Notes under the pieces: model-generated
Database searches by the model: none
What the model saw: only the letters and a program-made list of their open reading frames with translations
Told to the model about the DNA's origin: nothing
Program-made: the position numbers and the translations under genes
NCBI RefSeq assembly: GCF_002925905.1
Contig: NZ_PRDB01000008.1
Span: 186,001 to 250,000 of the forward strand
Length of the DNA stretch: 64,000 nucleotides
Source: Klebsiella michiganensis
Lineage (GTDB): Bacteria; Pseudomonadota; Gammaproteobacteria; Enterobacterales; Enterobacteriaceae
Reading direction: 5' to 3'
Shown here: in pieces, positions 45,861-54,801 of the stretch
Layout: each line of letters begins with the position of its first letter
Numbering within the stretch: the stretch's first letter is position 1

Positions 45861-47525
45861 TTACTCTTTTTTGCTCACCAGGCTGAGGTCGATAAACCAG
45901 CTTTGCGGCTGTACCACACCGGTGACGGCTGGCGATATCGCCCTTGGTCCGACATCGTGGGCGACGAACAGGAACGGCACCTGATCGACCAGCGCGGCGT
46001 GCAGTTCACCCGCGGCTTTATCCATTTCAGCCGGGGTAAACGCGTGTTTCACCGCCGCCGCCAGCTTTTCGGTTTCCGGGGTCGAGAAGTAGCCCCAGTT
46101 GGTCGCCACCGGCGGGAAGGCCTTCGCGGTGGAGAAGCGGATCATGCCGAAATAGGGATCGTTAACCGCGGCGCTGACGTTGATCGCGTCGATCCCTTTC
46201 GCCGACGGATCTTTCGCCCCGAGACGCCAGTTGGTAAACAGGGTGTTCCATTCGTTGACCTTAATGTCGACGTTAAAGAAGCAGCTTTTCAGGCTCTGCT
46301 GGATGTACTCGTTCATCGGCAGCGGCTGCATCTGCCCGGAGCCGGAGGCCGAGGTGGCGACCGTAACGTGCAGCGGTTTCCCGGCGCTATACCCGGCTTC
46401 GGTCATCAGCTTACGGGCGGTATCCGGGTCATATTTGATCTGGAAGGTGGGTTTACCGTGCCACGGGCTGCCGGCCTCGTAGACGCCGGTCGCTTCGGTC
46501 ATATAGCCGCCGAGATAGCTTTTGAGCTCCGCGCGGTTCAGGCACAGGTTGGCGGCTTTGCGCACGCGAATATCTTTCCACGGCGAGCCCTCTTCGAAGG
46601 AGAACTGCCACGGCCACAGGTGCGGCTGGGTGTTGGCGTAGATTTTAAAGCCCTGGGCTTTTATCTGATCGACCGCGTCCGGGGCCGGGGCTTCGATCCA
46701 GTCCACCTGCTTCGAGAGCAGCGCCGCCGTGCGGGCGTTAGCTTCCGGCAGCGGGATCAGCACCACTTTGTCCACTCGCGGAATGCGATCTTTGTTCCAG
46801 TAGTCGGGATTCTTATCGAGGATCAGCTGCTGGCGAGGAACCAGTTTTTCCATTTTGAACGGACCGCTGCCCACCGCGTGGGCGGCGAACTCGGTCCACG
46901 CCTGCTTACTACGCGCGGCGGCATCGCCGGCGTTTGCCGGCACTGCGTCATACAGCTTCTGCCACGCCGTCGGTGAAACGATAAACAGGTTGGTAAGGTT
47001 GTACGGCAGCAGCGCGTCCGGTTCGGAGGTGGTCAGCGCCACGGTGTGGTCGTCAATCTTTTCCGCGCCGGTCAGGGTCGGCATGCGTGAGAGGGTGTTG
47101 CCTATCTGGCCCGGGGCATACTGCGGCGCGGCTTTATTCAGCACCTTATCCACGTTCCAGACGATGGCATCGGCGTTGACCGTTGAACCATCGTGAAACT
47201 TAACGCCCGGGCGCAAGGTGAAAATCCAGCGGCTTTGATTTTGCGGGTCAACGTGCCACTCGGTCGCCAGCCCCGGCACCAGGCCGCTGGGCTTTTCTCC
47301 CTGTGAGAGATCCCATTCAACGAGGGCGTCGTAGAGCGGAATGCCGGTGAAGCGGTTGCCCTCAAAGCCCTGATCGGGCTGTCCGAGGGTCAAAGGGATA
47401 TCGGCGGCGGTCATGGCGATCCGCAGGGTTGAGGCATTGGCCGGCAAAGAGGCGATCAGCGCCAATGCTCCGCTAACAGCAACGGCGAGATGGCATTTAC
47501 GCGAAAATATTTTTTTCTTCAGCAT
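45861..47525 (-). CDS. Dpp-type periplasmic substrate-binding protein
   Basis: A 554-residue SBP_bac_5 protein. The signal peptide is about 30 residues, ending SLPANA. The family segment WIFTLRPGVKFHDGSTVNADAIVWNVDKVL is at about 103-132. It is the first gene of the leftward seven-gene operon (binding protein, B, C, F, D, amidase, carbamoylase). I start at the ATG at 47525, as the reported longer frame only adds a GTG one codon upstream. The upstream gap (47526-47814) is AT-rich and contains TTGCACCA twice (47680 and 47711), possible regulator sites. Confidence 0.88.
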   Translation of the reverse strand: MLKKKIFSRKCHLAVAVSGALALIASLPANASTLRIAMTAADIPLTLGQPDQGFEGNRFTGIPLYDALVEWDLSQGEKPSGLVPGLATEWHVDPQNQSRWIFTLRPGVKFHDGSTVNADAIVWNVDKVLNKAAPQYAPGQIGNTLSRMPTLTGAEKIDDHTVALTTSEPDALLPYNLTNLFIVSPTAWQKLYDAVPANAGDAAARSKQAWTEFAAHAVGSGPFKMEKLVPRQQLILDKNPDYWNKDRIPRVDKVVLIPLPEANARTAALLSKQVDWIEAPAPDAVDQIKAQGFKIYANTQPHLWPWQFSFEEGSPWKDIRVRKAANLCLNRAELKSYLGGYMTEATGVYEAGSPWHGKPTFQIKYDPDTARKLMTEAGYSAGKPLHVTVATSASGSGQMQPLPMNEYIQQSLKSCFFNVDIKVNEWNTLFTNWRLGAKDPSAKGIDAINVSAAVNDPYFGMIRFSTAKAFPPVATNWGYFSTPETEKLAAAVKHAFTPAEMDKAAGELHAALVDQVPFLFVAHDVGPRAISPAVTGVVQPQSWFIDLSLVSKKE

Positions 47526-47814
47526 CACATTGTCCCTGTTAAATAAAAGTCGCTATTTAACAGGCAAGATACATACCAGTTCTGAACGCGCGGGGAATAA
47601 GCGTGAAATGGCTTATAAAATAAGAATGACTTATATCATCTATATGATTTTATTTAAAAAATAGAATAACCTTATCTTTTTGCACCACCGGCGGGAATTC
47701 TGTTACAGGATTGCACCAGCCTTACTTTCTTTTTAAAGGGATAATCACGTGGCGTTATTTTCTATAAATTAAATTCATGATGTCCGGCAGTTCATCAGTT
47801 TGAGGCGTTCTCTT

Positions 47815-48009
47815 CTATACCCGTCATACTTCAAGTTGCATGTGCGTTGGCCGCATTCGTTCACCCCGGTCACTTACCAAAGTAAGCTCCCGGGGATTCG
47901 CTCACTTGCCGCGTTACTCGGCCTGCGGCCTCGCCCCTACGGGGCCAGCGCAAGCGCTGTTCAAGGCACAAATGCCTTGTCCTGCAACTCGAATTATTTA
48001 GGGTATATA
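47815..48009. repeat. ERIC element with an internal insertion
   Basis: The outer parts match the enterobacterial repetitive intergenic consensus: CTATACCCGTCATACTTCAAG at the left, the GGTCACTT/AAGTAAGCTCCCGGGGATTC core, and TGCAACTCGAATTATTTAGG at the right. The element is about 195 bp instead of the usual 126-127, so about 68 bases are inserted around 47915-47982. The insertion includes CTCGCCCCTACGGGGCCAGC (from 47930), shared with repeat copy C. It ends 30 bases before the ybdK start codon and could supply a leader structure. Confidence 0.85.
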
Positions 48010-48039
48010 CTCCTTTATATAGAGAAAGAGGGAGTCGCC

Positions 48040-49155
48040 ATGCCGTTACCTGATTTTCACCGCTCCGAGCCGTTTACCCTCGGTATCGAGCTGGAGCTTC
48101 AGGTCGTCAACCCGCCGGGTTTCGATCTGAGCCAGGACTCTTCCGCGCTGATTGACGAGGTGCAGGGCACGCTGAAAGCGGGCGAGGCCAAGCATGACAT
48201 TACCGAAAGCATGCTGGAGATCGCCACCGGCGTCTGCCGCGATATCCACCAGGCCACCGCGCAGCTGAGTGCGATGCAGCAGGCGGTGCTGCGCGCCGCT
48301 TCCCGCCATCATGTGCAAATCTGCGGCGGCGGAACGCATCCGTTTCAAAGCTGGCAGCGCCAGCAGATCAGCGATAACCCGCGCTACCTGAAAACCGTCG
48401 AGCACTTTGGTTACCTGGCGAAGCAGGCGACGATCTTCGGCCAGCACGTGCACGTGGGGTGTCAAAACGGCGATGATGCCATCTATCTTCTGCACGGCCT
48501 GTCGCGCTTCGTACCGCATTTTATCGCGCTGAATGCGGCATCGCCCTGGCTCGACGGGACCGATAGCGGCTTTGCCTGTTCGCGGCTTAACCTTTTTGCC
48601 GCCTATCCCGATAACGGCCCGATGCCGTGGGTGAATAACTGGCAGGCTTTTACCGGTCTGTTTCGCCGTCTTAGCTATACCAGCATGATCGACAGCATGA
48701 AGGATCTGCACTGGGATATCCGCCCCAGCCCGCGCTTTGGTACCGTCGAAGTCCGGGTGATGGATACGCCGCTGACGATTGCTCAGGCGGTGAATATCGC
48801 CGGGTTTATTCAGATCATCGCCTGCTGGCTGCTGACGGAGCGGCCGTTTAAGCATCAGCCCGAGGATTATCTGCTCTACCCCTTCAACCGCTATCAGGCC
48901 TGCCGCTACGGGCTCGATGGGATCAATACCGATGTTAACGGCGGCGAACAACGAACATTGCGCGAAGAAATTTTACAGCTGGCGGATAGGCTGGCCCCCA
49001 GCGCCCACAAGCTGAATGCCGGCAGCGCGCTGGAGGCGATTGTGCGCCAGGCGAAGCAGGATCGCAGCGAGCCGCAGCAGATGCGCGAGTTTGTCGCCAA
49101 CGGCGGTTCATTGATCGGGCTGGTACAAAAGCACTGCGAAATCTGGACGGCGTAG
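48040..49155 (+). CDS. ybdK: YbdK, weak glutamate-cysteine ligase/carboxylate-amine ligase
   Basis: A 371-residue GCS2-family carboxylate-amine ligase. It opens [23 protein letters not shown], the GIELE motif providing metal ligands, and includes CGGGTHPF and [10 protein letters not shown], conserved active-site segments. E. coli YbdK has weak gamma-glutamylcysteine synthetase activity, and its biological role is unsettled. The ATG at 48040 follows a GAGGGAG site; the upstream in-frame extension lies within the ERIC element and is not real. In E. coli it neighbours hokE and ybdJ. Confidence 0.93.
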   Translation: MPLPDFHRSEPFTLGIELELQVVNPPGFDLSQDSSALIDEVQGTLKAGEAKHDITESMLEIATGVCRDIHQATAQLSAMQQAVLRAASRHHVQICGGGTHPFQSWQRQQISDNPRYLKTVEHFGYLAKQATIFGQHVHVGCQNGDDAIYLLHGLSRFVPHFIALNAASPWLDGTDSGFACSRLNLFAAYPDNGPMPWVNNWQAFTGLFRRLSYTSMIDSMKDLHWDIRPSPRFGTVEVRVMDTPLTIAQAVNIAGFIQIIACWLLTERPFKHQPEDYLLYPFNRYQACRYGLDGINTDVNGGEQRTLREEILQLADRLAPSAHKLNAGSALEAIVRQAKQDRSEPQQMREFVANGGSLIGLVQKHCEIWTA

Positions 49156-49206
49156 CGGCGATAAAACGCTATACTGCACGCTTTCGTCGTCTGTCTGGAA
49201 CCTGTC

Positions 49207-49926
49207 GTGCGCTTTTTCTCTCTTCTGCCGCTGCTGCTGTTATCCCTGCCCGCTTTCGCCAGCGGGAAGTGCTCGCTGACCGACCCGTCGCTGACGCTGC
49301 AAAGCTATACCGTTGATCCGCAGCGCGAACGCATCGTGATGTACTGGCAAAAAGAGGACGGCAAAGCCTGGGGATCGCTGCGCGCCCTGCTGGCGGATAT
49401 CGACCACAACGGACAGGTGCAGATGGCGATGAACGGCGGAATTTATGATAAAGCCTACGCGCCGCTGGGGCTGTATATCGAGAAAGGCAGGCAGCTGACC
49501 CCGCTTAACCGCGCTTCCGGCGGCGGCAACTTTTTTATTCGTCCCGGCGGGGTGTTTTATCTGCGCGGGCAAAACGCGGGGATTGTCAGCATCGATAAAT
49601 TCAGGCCGTCGCCGGCCATCCGCTACGCCGTGCAGTCCGGGCCGATGCTGATTGAAAACGGCAAGATCAACTGGCGGCTGAAGCCGTCCGCCAGCTCGCG
49701 CAAGCTGCGTAACGGCGTGGGCATCACCGGCGATGGCAAAGTGGTCTTTATGCTCAGCGCGCGCGAAACCAATTTCTATGATTTTGCCTGCTACGCGCAG
49801 TCCAGGCTCAACGTGCGCCAGATGCTCTATCTCGACGGTACCATTTCGAAGATGTACCAGAAAGGCGACAGCGTGCCGTGGCAGTACCATCCGTTCGTCA
49901 CCATGATCGCGGTGGAGCGCAGGTAG
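49207..49926 (+). CDS. Exported DUF2233/phosphodiester glycosidase-like protein
   Basis: A 239-residue protein with signal peptide MRFFSLLPLLLLSLPAFA (cleavage after residue 18). The body fits the DUF2233 (NAGPA, phosphodiester alpha-GlcNAcase-like) family: MAMNGGIYDKAYAPLGLYIEKG, GGGNFFIRPGGVF, AVQSGPMLIENG and MLYLDGTISKMYQ are the usual blocks. Probably periplasmic; the substrate in bacteria is mostly unknown. The start is GTG at 49207, the only start that keeps the signal peptide. It lies 51 bases after ybdK and could be cotranscribed. Confidence 0.8.
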   Translation: MRFFSLLPLLLLSLPAFASGKCSLTDPSLTLQSYTVDPQRERIVMYWQKEDGKAWGSLRALLADIDHNGQVQMAMNGGIYDKAYAPLGLYIEKGRQLTPLNRASGGGNFFIRPGGVFYLRGQNAGIVSIDKFRPSPAIRYAVQSGPMLIENGKINWRLKPSASSRKLRNGVGITGDGKVVFMLSARETNFYDFACYAQSRLNVRQMLYLDGTISKMYQKGDSVPWQYHPFVTMIAVERR

Positions 49927-50037
49927 TCGGCAAAACATCGTCTGCGGGGAATATGCCGTGACGTGGTATTGCTGTGGCTTCTTCCCGGCTTGCGCTGCGC
50001 TTAGCCGGGCTACCGGGCCGCAGATTGCCGGTAATCC

Positions 50038-50509
50038 GTAGCCCGGACAGGCGCGTTAAGCGCCGCCTCCGGGAGAGTTTCATGCAGCTCCGGAGATGTC
50101 TCTGAAACAACGTGTTATGCAGCGATGCCCTGGCCCCCGCTGAAATCGGCGAACCGGAGGTATGAAGACAAGGGCTGGCCGCCAGGGATGGCGGCCAGAG
50201 GCGAATCGAGACACGACCAAATTGCCTGGAGCAATTTTGAACAGCGCTTGCGCTGGCCCCGTAGGGGCGAGTCCCAGGGATGGGACGAGTAATGTCGAGT
50301 TGAGCCGACCGCAGGCTGAGGTCCGGGAGGTGAGCGCAGTGCGCAGCACCGATTTCTTTGCGGGACCGCGGGGATTGTAAAGGGGGAGACGGTTTTCTCC
50401 CCCTTTACCCGTTCACCTACCACGGTGAGACATTTTCTGCGGGATAATAGTGAACGGAACCCCTCAACACCGTCCCGGAGGCGGCGCTTGACGCGCCTGT
50501 CCGGGCTAC
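50038..50509 (+). repeat. TIR-bounded element, copy C (472 bp, with about 75-bp internal insertion)
   Basis: Left R1 palindrome 50038-50074, core 50077-50464 and right inverted R1 palindrome 50473-50509. The core matches copies A and B but carries about 75 extra bases after GAATCGAGACA (about 50213-50290). Within it 50237-50271 is an exact inverted copy of 47930-47964 in the ERIC insertion. The conserved stem is at 50378-50407. The remaining gap sequence (49927-50546) is an R3-type palindrome near 49985-50017 and short spacers; no gene is seen. Confidence 0.87.
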
Positions 50510-50546
50510 CAAACCCGCACATCTCCAGACACCGTGCCCGGCGCAC

Positions 50547-53500
50547 CTACATCCGGCGGTGGGCCCACTCGCGCAGCCGCTGAAACAGCACGTACAGCGA
50601 AGGAATAAACAAAATGCCGATTACCGTCGCCACCAGCATGCCGCTGAACACCGTGGTACCGATAATCCGCCGGCTCTGCGCCCCGGCGCCGGTGGCGAGC
50701 ATCATCGGCACAATCCCGATGATAAAAGAGACCGCCGTCATCATTACCGCGCGGAAGCGGCGGGTCGCCCCTTCGCGGGCGGCATCGACGATCGACATCC
50801 CCTCTTCGCGCTTCGCCCGGGCAAACTCGACGATCAAAATCGCGTTTTTCGCCGCCAGCGCGATCAGCAGCACCAGGCCTATCTGCACGTACACATCGTT
50901 GGCGTAACCGGCCCACCAGAGCCACAGCAGCGACCCGCCGATGGCGAACAGCACCGACAGCATCACGCTCGCCGGCAGCGTCCAGCTCTCATACTGGGCG
51001 ACGAGGAACAGCCACGCCATCGCTACCGCCGCCAGCACAATCCACACCGCCTGGTTACCGGTCTGCTGCTCCTGCCAGGAGATGCCGCTCCAGGCGTAAT
51101 CATAACCGTGCGGCAGGTTAGCCTGTAAAATCTGCTCCATCACCGCCATTGCCGTCCGGCTGCTGACGCCTTCGGCCGCCGACCCGCTCACCGATACCGA
51201 CGGGAACTGGTTATACTGCTGAATAAACGGCGCGCCCACCGTCGGCGTAATCGTCACCAGATTACTCAGGCGAACCCGCTCGCCGCTGTCGCTGCGCACG
51301 TACAGCTCGCTTATCTGCTCTGCCCGCTCGCGCCACTGCATCTCGTTTTGCATCACCACGTGGTAGACACGATTGTTGATGCTGAAATCGCCGGCGCGGG
51401 TGCCGCCAAACGCGGTTTGCAGGCTGCTGAAAATCCTCGCCACCGGTACGTTCAGCCGGGCCGCCTGGTCGCGATCGACGGTGAGCGTCAGCTGCGGCAC
51501 GTTGCTGCTCCAGGTGGTAAATACCCGGCTCAGCTGCGGGTACTGGTTAGCCGTCCGCAGCACCTGATGCGTCACCTGCTCCAGCTCCGCCGGCGATTGT
51601 CCGGCCTGGGCCAGAATACGTAAATTAAACCCGGAGGCGTTGCCCAGCCCCGGCAGCGTCGGCGGCGCAAAAGTCATGATCGTCGCCTCCGGTAGCCCCA
51701 TCAGCTGGCCCTGCACCTTTTCCATCACCGCCTCCAGCGGCGGCCGCTGGTGCCAGTCCTTCAGCATCACCGAGATAAATCCGCCGTTCGAGGCGCTGGT
51801 ACCGTTGAGAATATTAAAACCGGAGACCTGAATCACATCCTCAACCGCCGGATTCAACAACAGCAGCTCGCGCGCCTGGGCCATCACCGCTTCGGTAAGC
51901 TCCAGCGAGGCGGCTTCAGGCAGCTGCACGCTGGCAAAGAAGTAGCCCTGATCTTCCTGCGGCAGAAAACCCTTTGGCATGGTGGTAAAGCTAAACACCA
52001 CCACCCCGGCCGCCGCCATCGTCGCCGCCAGCGCCAGCCAGGGGCGACGATTCATCCTCCCGACCAGACGCCCGTAGCCATCGCGCACCGTATCCAGACC
52101 GCGGTTAAAGCCGCGCCAGATGGCGGCTGGCTGCTGCGGCCGCGGACGCAGCAGCAGCGCGCACAGCGCGGGCGTCAGGGTCAGCGCCACCACGCTCGAT
52201 AGCGTCACCGCCGTCGATAAAGTCACCGCAAACTGGCGATACAGCTCGCCGACGATCCCTGGCAGCATCGCTACCGGCACAAACACCGCCAGCAGTACCA
52301 GAGTTGTGGCGATCACCGGCCCGGCGATTTGCCGCAGCGCCTCGGCGGTCGCGGCGCCTCGATCCAGCCCCTCCGCCATTTTCGTTTCCACGCTCTCCAC
52401 CACCACGATGGCGTCATCCACCACCATGGTCAGGGCGAGAATAATCGCGAACAGGCTCAGGGTATTGGCGCTGTAGCCCAGCGCATAAAGCACGGCAAAG
52501 GTGCCGATAAGCGACACCGGGATCGCCAGCGCGACAATCAGCGTCGCCCGCCAGCTCTGGAGGAACAGCGAAACCACCACCACCACCGCCATAAGGGTCA
52601 GCGCCAGCGACACGCCGATCTCTTTGATCGTCGCCGCCACAAAGCGGGTGGTATCAAACTTCACTTCCCAGGTGAGATCCGCCGGGAAACGCGCGTGCAG
52701 CCGGGTCAGCTCAGCGCGCACCGCGATGGCGACCTGCAGGGCGTTGGCGGTGGGCGTCGGATAGATACCGAGATAGGCGGAATCTTTGCCGTTGAGCTGC
52801 GCGCCGGAGCTGTAGCTGCGCGCGCCCAGCTCAATGGTCGCCACGTCAGACAGGCGTACCAGCTGGCCGCGTTCGCCGCTGCGAACCACAATTTGCCCGA
52901 AGCCGGCGGCGTCGCTGAGTCGCCCGATACCGTTGATGGTCAGCGTCTGCTGCTGGCCGTTAAATACCGGCGGCGTCCCCACCTGCCCCGCCGCGCCCTG
53001 CACGTTCTGCTCGCGCAGCGCCTGGGCAATATCGTCGGTTGTGATATTCAGCGCGTTCATGCGGTCGGGGCGCAGCCAGATGCGCATGCTGTAGTCGCGC
53101 GCGCCGAACCTCTGTACTTCCCCGACGCCGGGTAGACGCGCCAGCGCCTCGCGCACCTGAGTGCTGGCGTAGTTGCTGACAAACAGCGGCGATAGCGTGC
53201 CGAGCGGCGAATAGAGACTCACGCCCATCAGCAGGTTCGTCGCCCGCTTACGCACCTGCACGCCGTTCTGCTGCACGTCGGCAGGCAGCTGCGCCACCGC
53301 CTGCGACACGCGGTTCTGCACGTCGATCGCGGCTAAATCGGCATCGGTCCCGGCGGCAAAAGTCAGGCTCAGGCTGTAGGTCCCCTCATCGGAACTGGTG
53401 GACTCCATATAGAGCATATGATCGACGCCGTTGAGCTGGGTCTCCAGCGGCGCGGCAATGGCTTCCGCCACGTCCGCCGCGCTGGCGCCCGGCCAGCTGG

Positions 53501-53639
53501 CGCTAACGTTGATGACCGGCGGCGTAATCTGCGGATACTGCTCGACCGGGATCAGCTTCAGCGAGACCGCGCCGACAAAGGTCATCAGCAGCGCAATCAC
53601 CATCGCAAAGCGCGGGCGACGGATAAAAAATGTGAGCAT
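50547..53639 (-). CDS. RND multidrug efflux pump, inner-membrane subunit (AcrB/MexB type)
   Basis: A proton-driven HAE1-family RND transporter of 1030 residues with twelve helices and two large periplasmic loops. N-terminus [20 protein letters not shown]; the proton-relay Asp pair lies in [16 protein letters not shown] of helix 4; [19 protein letters not shown] and the second-half [20 protein letters not shown] are family landmarks. The ATG at 53639 (preceded by AAGGGAGAGG) is preferred over the GTG six codons upstream. It lies 10 bases after its periplasmic adaptor gene. No outer-membrane factor is adjacent, so it probably borrows TolC. Confidence 0.92.
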   Translation of the reverse strand: MLTFFIRRPRFAMVIALLMTFVGAVSLKLIPVEQYPQITPPVINVSASWPGASAADVAEAIAAPLETQLNGVDHMLYMESTSSDEGTYSLSLTFAAGTDADLAAIDVQNRVSQAVAQLPADVQQNGVQVRKRATNLLMGVSLYSPLGTLSPLFVSNYASTQVREALARLPGVGEVQRFGARDYSMRIWLRPDRMNALNITTDDIAQALREQNVQGAAGQVGTPPVFNGQQQTLTINGIGRLSDAAGFGQIVVRSGERGQLVRLSDVATIELGARSYSSGAQLNGKDSAYLGIYPTPTANALQVAIAVRAELTRLHARFPADLTWEVKFDTTRFVAATIKEIGVSLALTLMAVVVVVSLFLQSWRATLIVALAIPVSLIGTFAVLYALGYSANTLSLFAIILALTMVVDDAIVVVESVETKMAEGLDRGAATAEALRQIAGPVIATTLVLLAVFVPVAMLPGIVGELYRQFAVTLSTAVTLSSVVALTLTPALCALLLRPRPQQPAAIWRGFNRGLDTVRDGYGRLVGRMNRRPWLALAATMAAAGVVVFSFTTMPKGFLPQEDQGYFFASVQLPEAASLELTEAVMAQARELLLLNPAVEDVIQVSGFNILNGTSASNGGFISVMLKDWHQRPPLEAVMEKVQGQLMGLPEATIMTFAPPTLPGLGNASGFNLRILAQAGQSPAELEQVTHQVLRTANQYPQLSRVFTTWSSNVPQLTLTVDRDQAARLNVPVARIFSSLQTAFGGTRAGDFSINNRVYHVVMQNEMQWRERAEQISELYVRSDSGERVRLSNLVTITPTVGAPFIQQYNQFPSVSVSGSAAEGVSSRTAMAVMEQILQANLPHGYDYAWSGISWQEQQTGNQAVWIVLAAVAMAWLFLVAQYESWTLPASVMLSVLFAIGGSLLWLWWAGYANDVYVQIGLVLLIALAAKNAILIVEFARAKREEGMSIVDAAREGATRRFRAVMMTAVSFIIGIVPMMLATGAGAQSRRIIGTTVFSGMLVATVIGILFIPSLYVLFQRLREWAHRRM

Positions 53640-53649
53640 CGCCTCTCCC

Positions 53650-54732
53650 TTATTCACTCAGCAGCTGAACGGTCGCGCCGTCACGCAGGCGCTGGGCGCC
53701 TTCCGTCACTACGCGCTCCCCCGCTTTCAGACCATCGGCCACCACGAAGCTCTGGCCATGCTGACCGGCGGGCGCTAAACGGCGCATCGTCACGGTGTTG
53801 TCCGCCGTCAGTACCCAGCAGTAAAAGCCCAGCGCATCCTGCTGTAGCGCAGAGGCGGGGATCATCGGGCTCTCCTTAAGCCGCTGCGGCCGGAAGAAAA
53901 CCGTGACGTTGCCGCCCGGCAGCAGACGGTGCTGCGGGTTGGCAAACTCAGCGCGCAGCGCCACGCTGGCGGTGCGGCTATCAATACGGTTATCGACGGA
54001 GGTCAGGGCGCCGTCTTCACGCCGCCCATCGACATCCACCTGCGCCAGCCACGCCTGCTTCAGCGCGGCGATATCCGTGTGCTGTCCCGCTTTCGCGAAA
54101 AAGGCGGTTTCATCCAGAGAGAACGCCACGCGAATGGGATCAAGCTGGACCACATCGACCAGCACGCCGCTGGCGGGATTCACCAGGCCGCCGACGTGAA
54201 AAGGACTATGGCCGACGCGCCCGGTGACCGGCGAGGTAATGCGGGTGTAGCCGAGCGTAATCTGCTGGGCGGCAATGCGCGCCCGGGCCTGCTCGACGGC
54301 GGCGGCAGCGACATCGCGCTGCATCTGCGCGGTGTCTACGTCGTTGCGGCTGATTGCGTGGTTATTTTTCAGCTGCTGGTAGCGGCTCAGCTGCTGCTGG
54401 GCCTGGCGTAGCGAAGCCTGCGCGCTTTTCAGTTCAGCCTGGGCCAGCGCCAGCGCGGCTTTCGGCTGGGCGTCATCCAGCGTAAACAGCGGATCGCCCT
54501 GGTTGACGTACTGCCCATCCTGGAAGTGGCGCTGCACAATCTTTCCTTCGGTGCGGGCGCGAATATCGACGGAGTGAATGGCCTCAACGCGGCCGGAGAT
54601 TTGCCGTTCATCGGCATGCGGCGCGTGTTCCACGGTGGCAACGCGCACCGGAATAGCCGGCGCGGCGGCGGCGGTGAGCGCGTAGCCTGCCAGGCCGCAG
54701 ACCAGCAGGGCGGAGCGGATGATCTTGTTCAT
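53650..54732 (-). CDS. RND efflux periplasmic adaptor (membrane fusion) protein
   Basis: A 360-residue HlyD/AcrA-family adaptor. It shows the lipoyl/beta-barrel entry [40 protein letters not shown], a coiled-coil hairpin (about 95-165) and the closing lipoyl half [20 protein letters not shown]. The N-terminus [24 protein letters not shown] looks like a signal peptidase I signal; the only Cys (CGLAGYA) is in mid-helix, so it does not seem to be a lipoprotein as AcrA is. First gene of a two-gene leftward unit with the pump. Confidence 0.9.
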   Translation of the reverse strand: MNKIIRSALLVCGLAGYALTAAAAPAIPVRVATVEHAPHADERQISGRVEAIHSVDIRARTEGKIVQRHFQDGQYVNQGDPLFTLDDAQPKAALALAQAELKSAQASLRQAQQQLSRYQQLKNNHAISRNDVDTAQMQRDVAAAAVEQARARIAAQQITLGYTRITSPVTGRVGHSPFHVGGLVNPASGVLVDVVQLDPIRVAFSLDETAFFAKAGQHTDIAALKQAWLAQVDVDGRREDGALTSVDNRIDSRTASVALRAEFANPQHRLLPGGNVTVFFRPQRLKESPMIPASALQQDALGFYCWVLTADNTVTMRRLAPAGQHGQSFVVADGLKAGERVVTEGAQRLRDGATVQLLSE

Positions 54733-54754
54733 GGGGAATTCCTTACGACGATGC

Positions 54755-54785
54755 GGCGTCCCTTCCCCGCAGGAGAAGGGACGCC
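54755..54785 (-). terminator. Hairpin after the P-type ATPase gene
   Basis: Perfect 11-bp stem GGCGTCCCTTC (54755-54765) and GAAGGGACGCC (54775-54785) with a 9-base loop, between the P-type ATPase stop and the adaptor start. There is no clear T-run on the minus strand, but it likely separates the two units. Confidence 0.5.
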
Positions 54786-54801
54786 GGGCGGGTCAGACAC
54801 G

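Noticed and set aside
47800-48039. Upstream extension of YbdK through the ERIC element
   Set aside because: The frame is open only by chance through the repeat. The GIELE-containing start at 48040 matches the family and has its own ribosome site.
50080-50546. Minus-strand ORFs inside the 397-bp elements (31518-31712, 38994-39188, 50080-50349 and 50115-50546)
   Set aside because: They recur only because the repeat recurs. They run through palindromes, lack ribosome sites and look like no protein family. Their similarity follows from DNA repeat identity, so they are not called genes.
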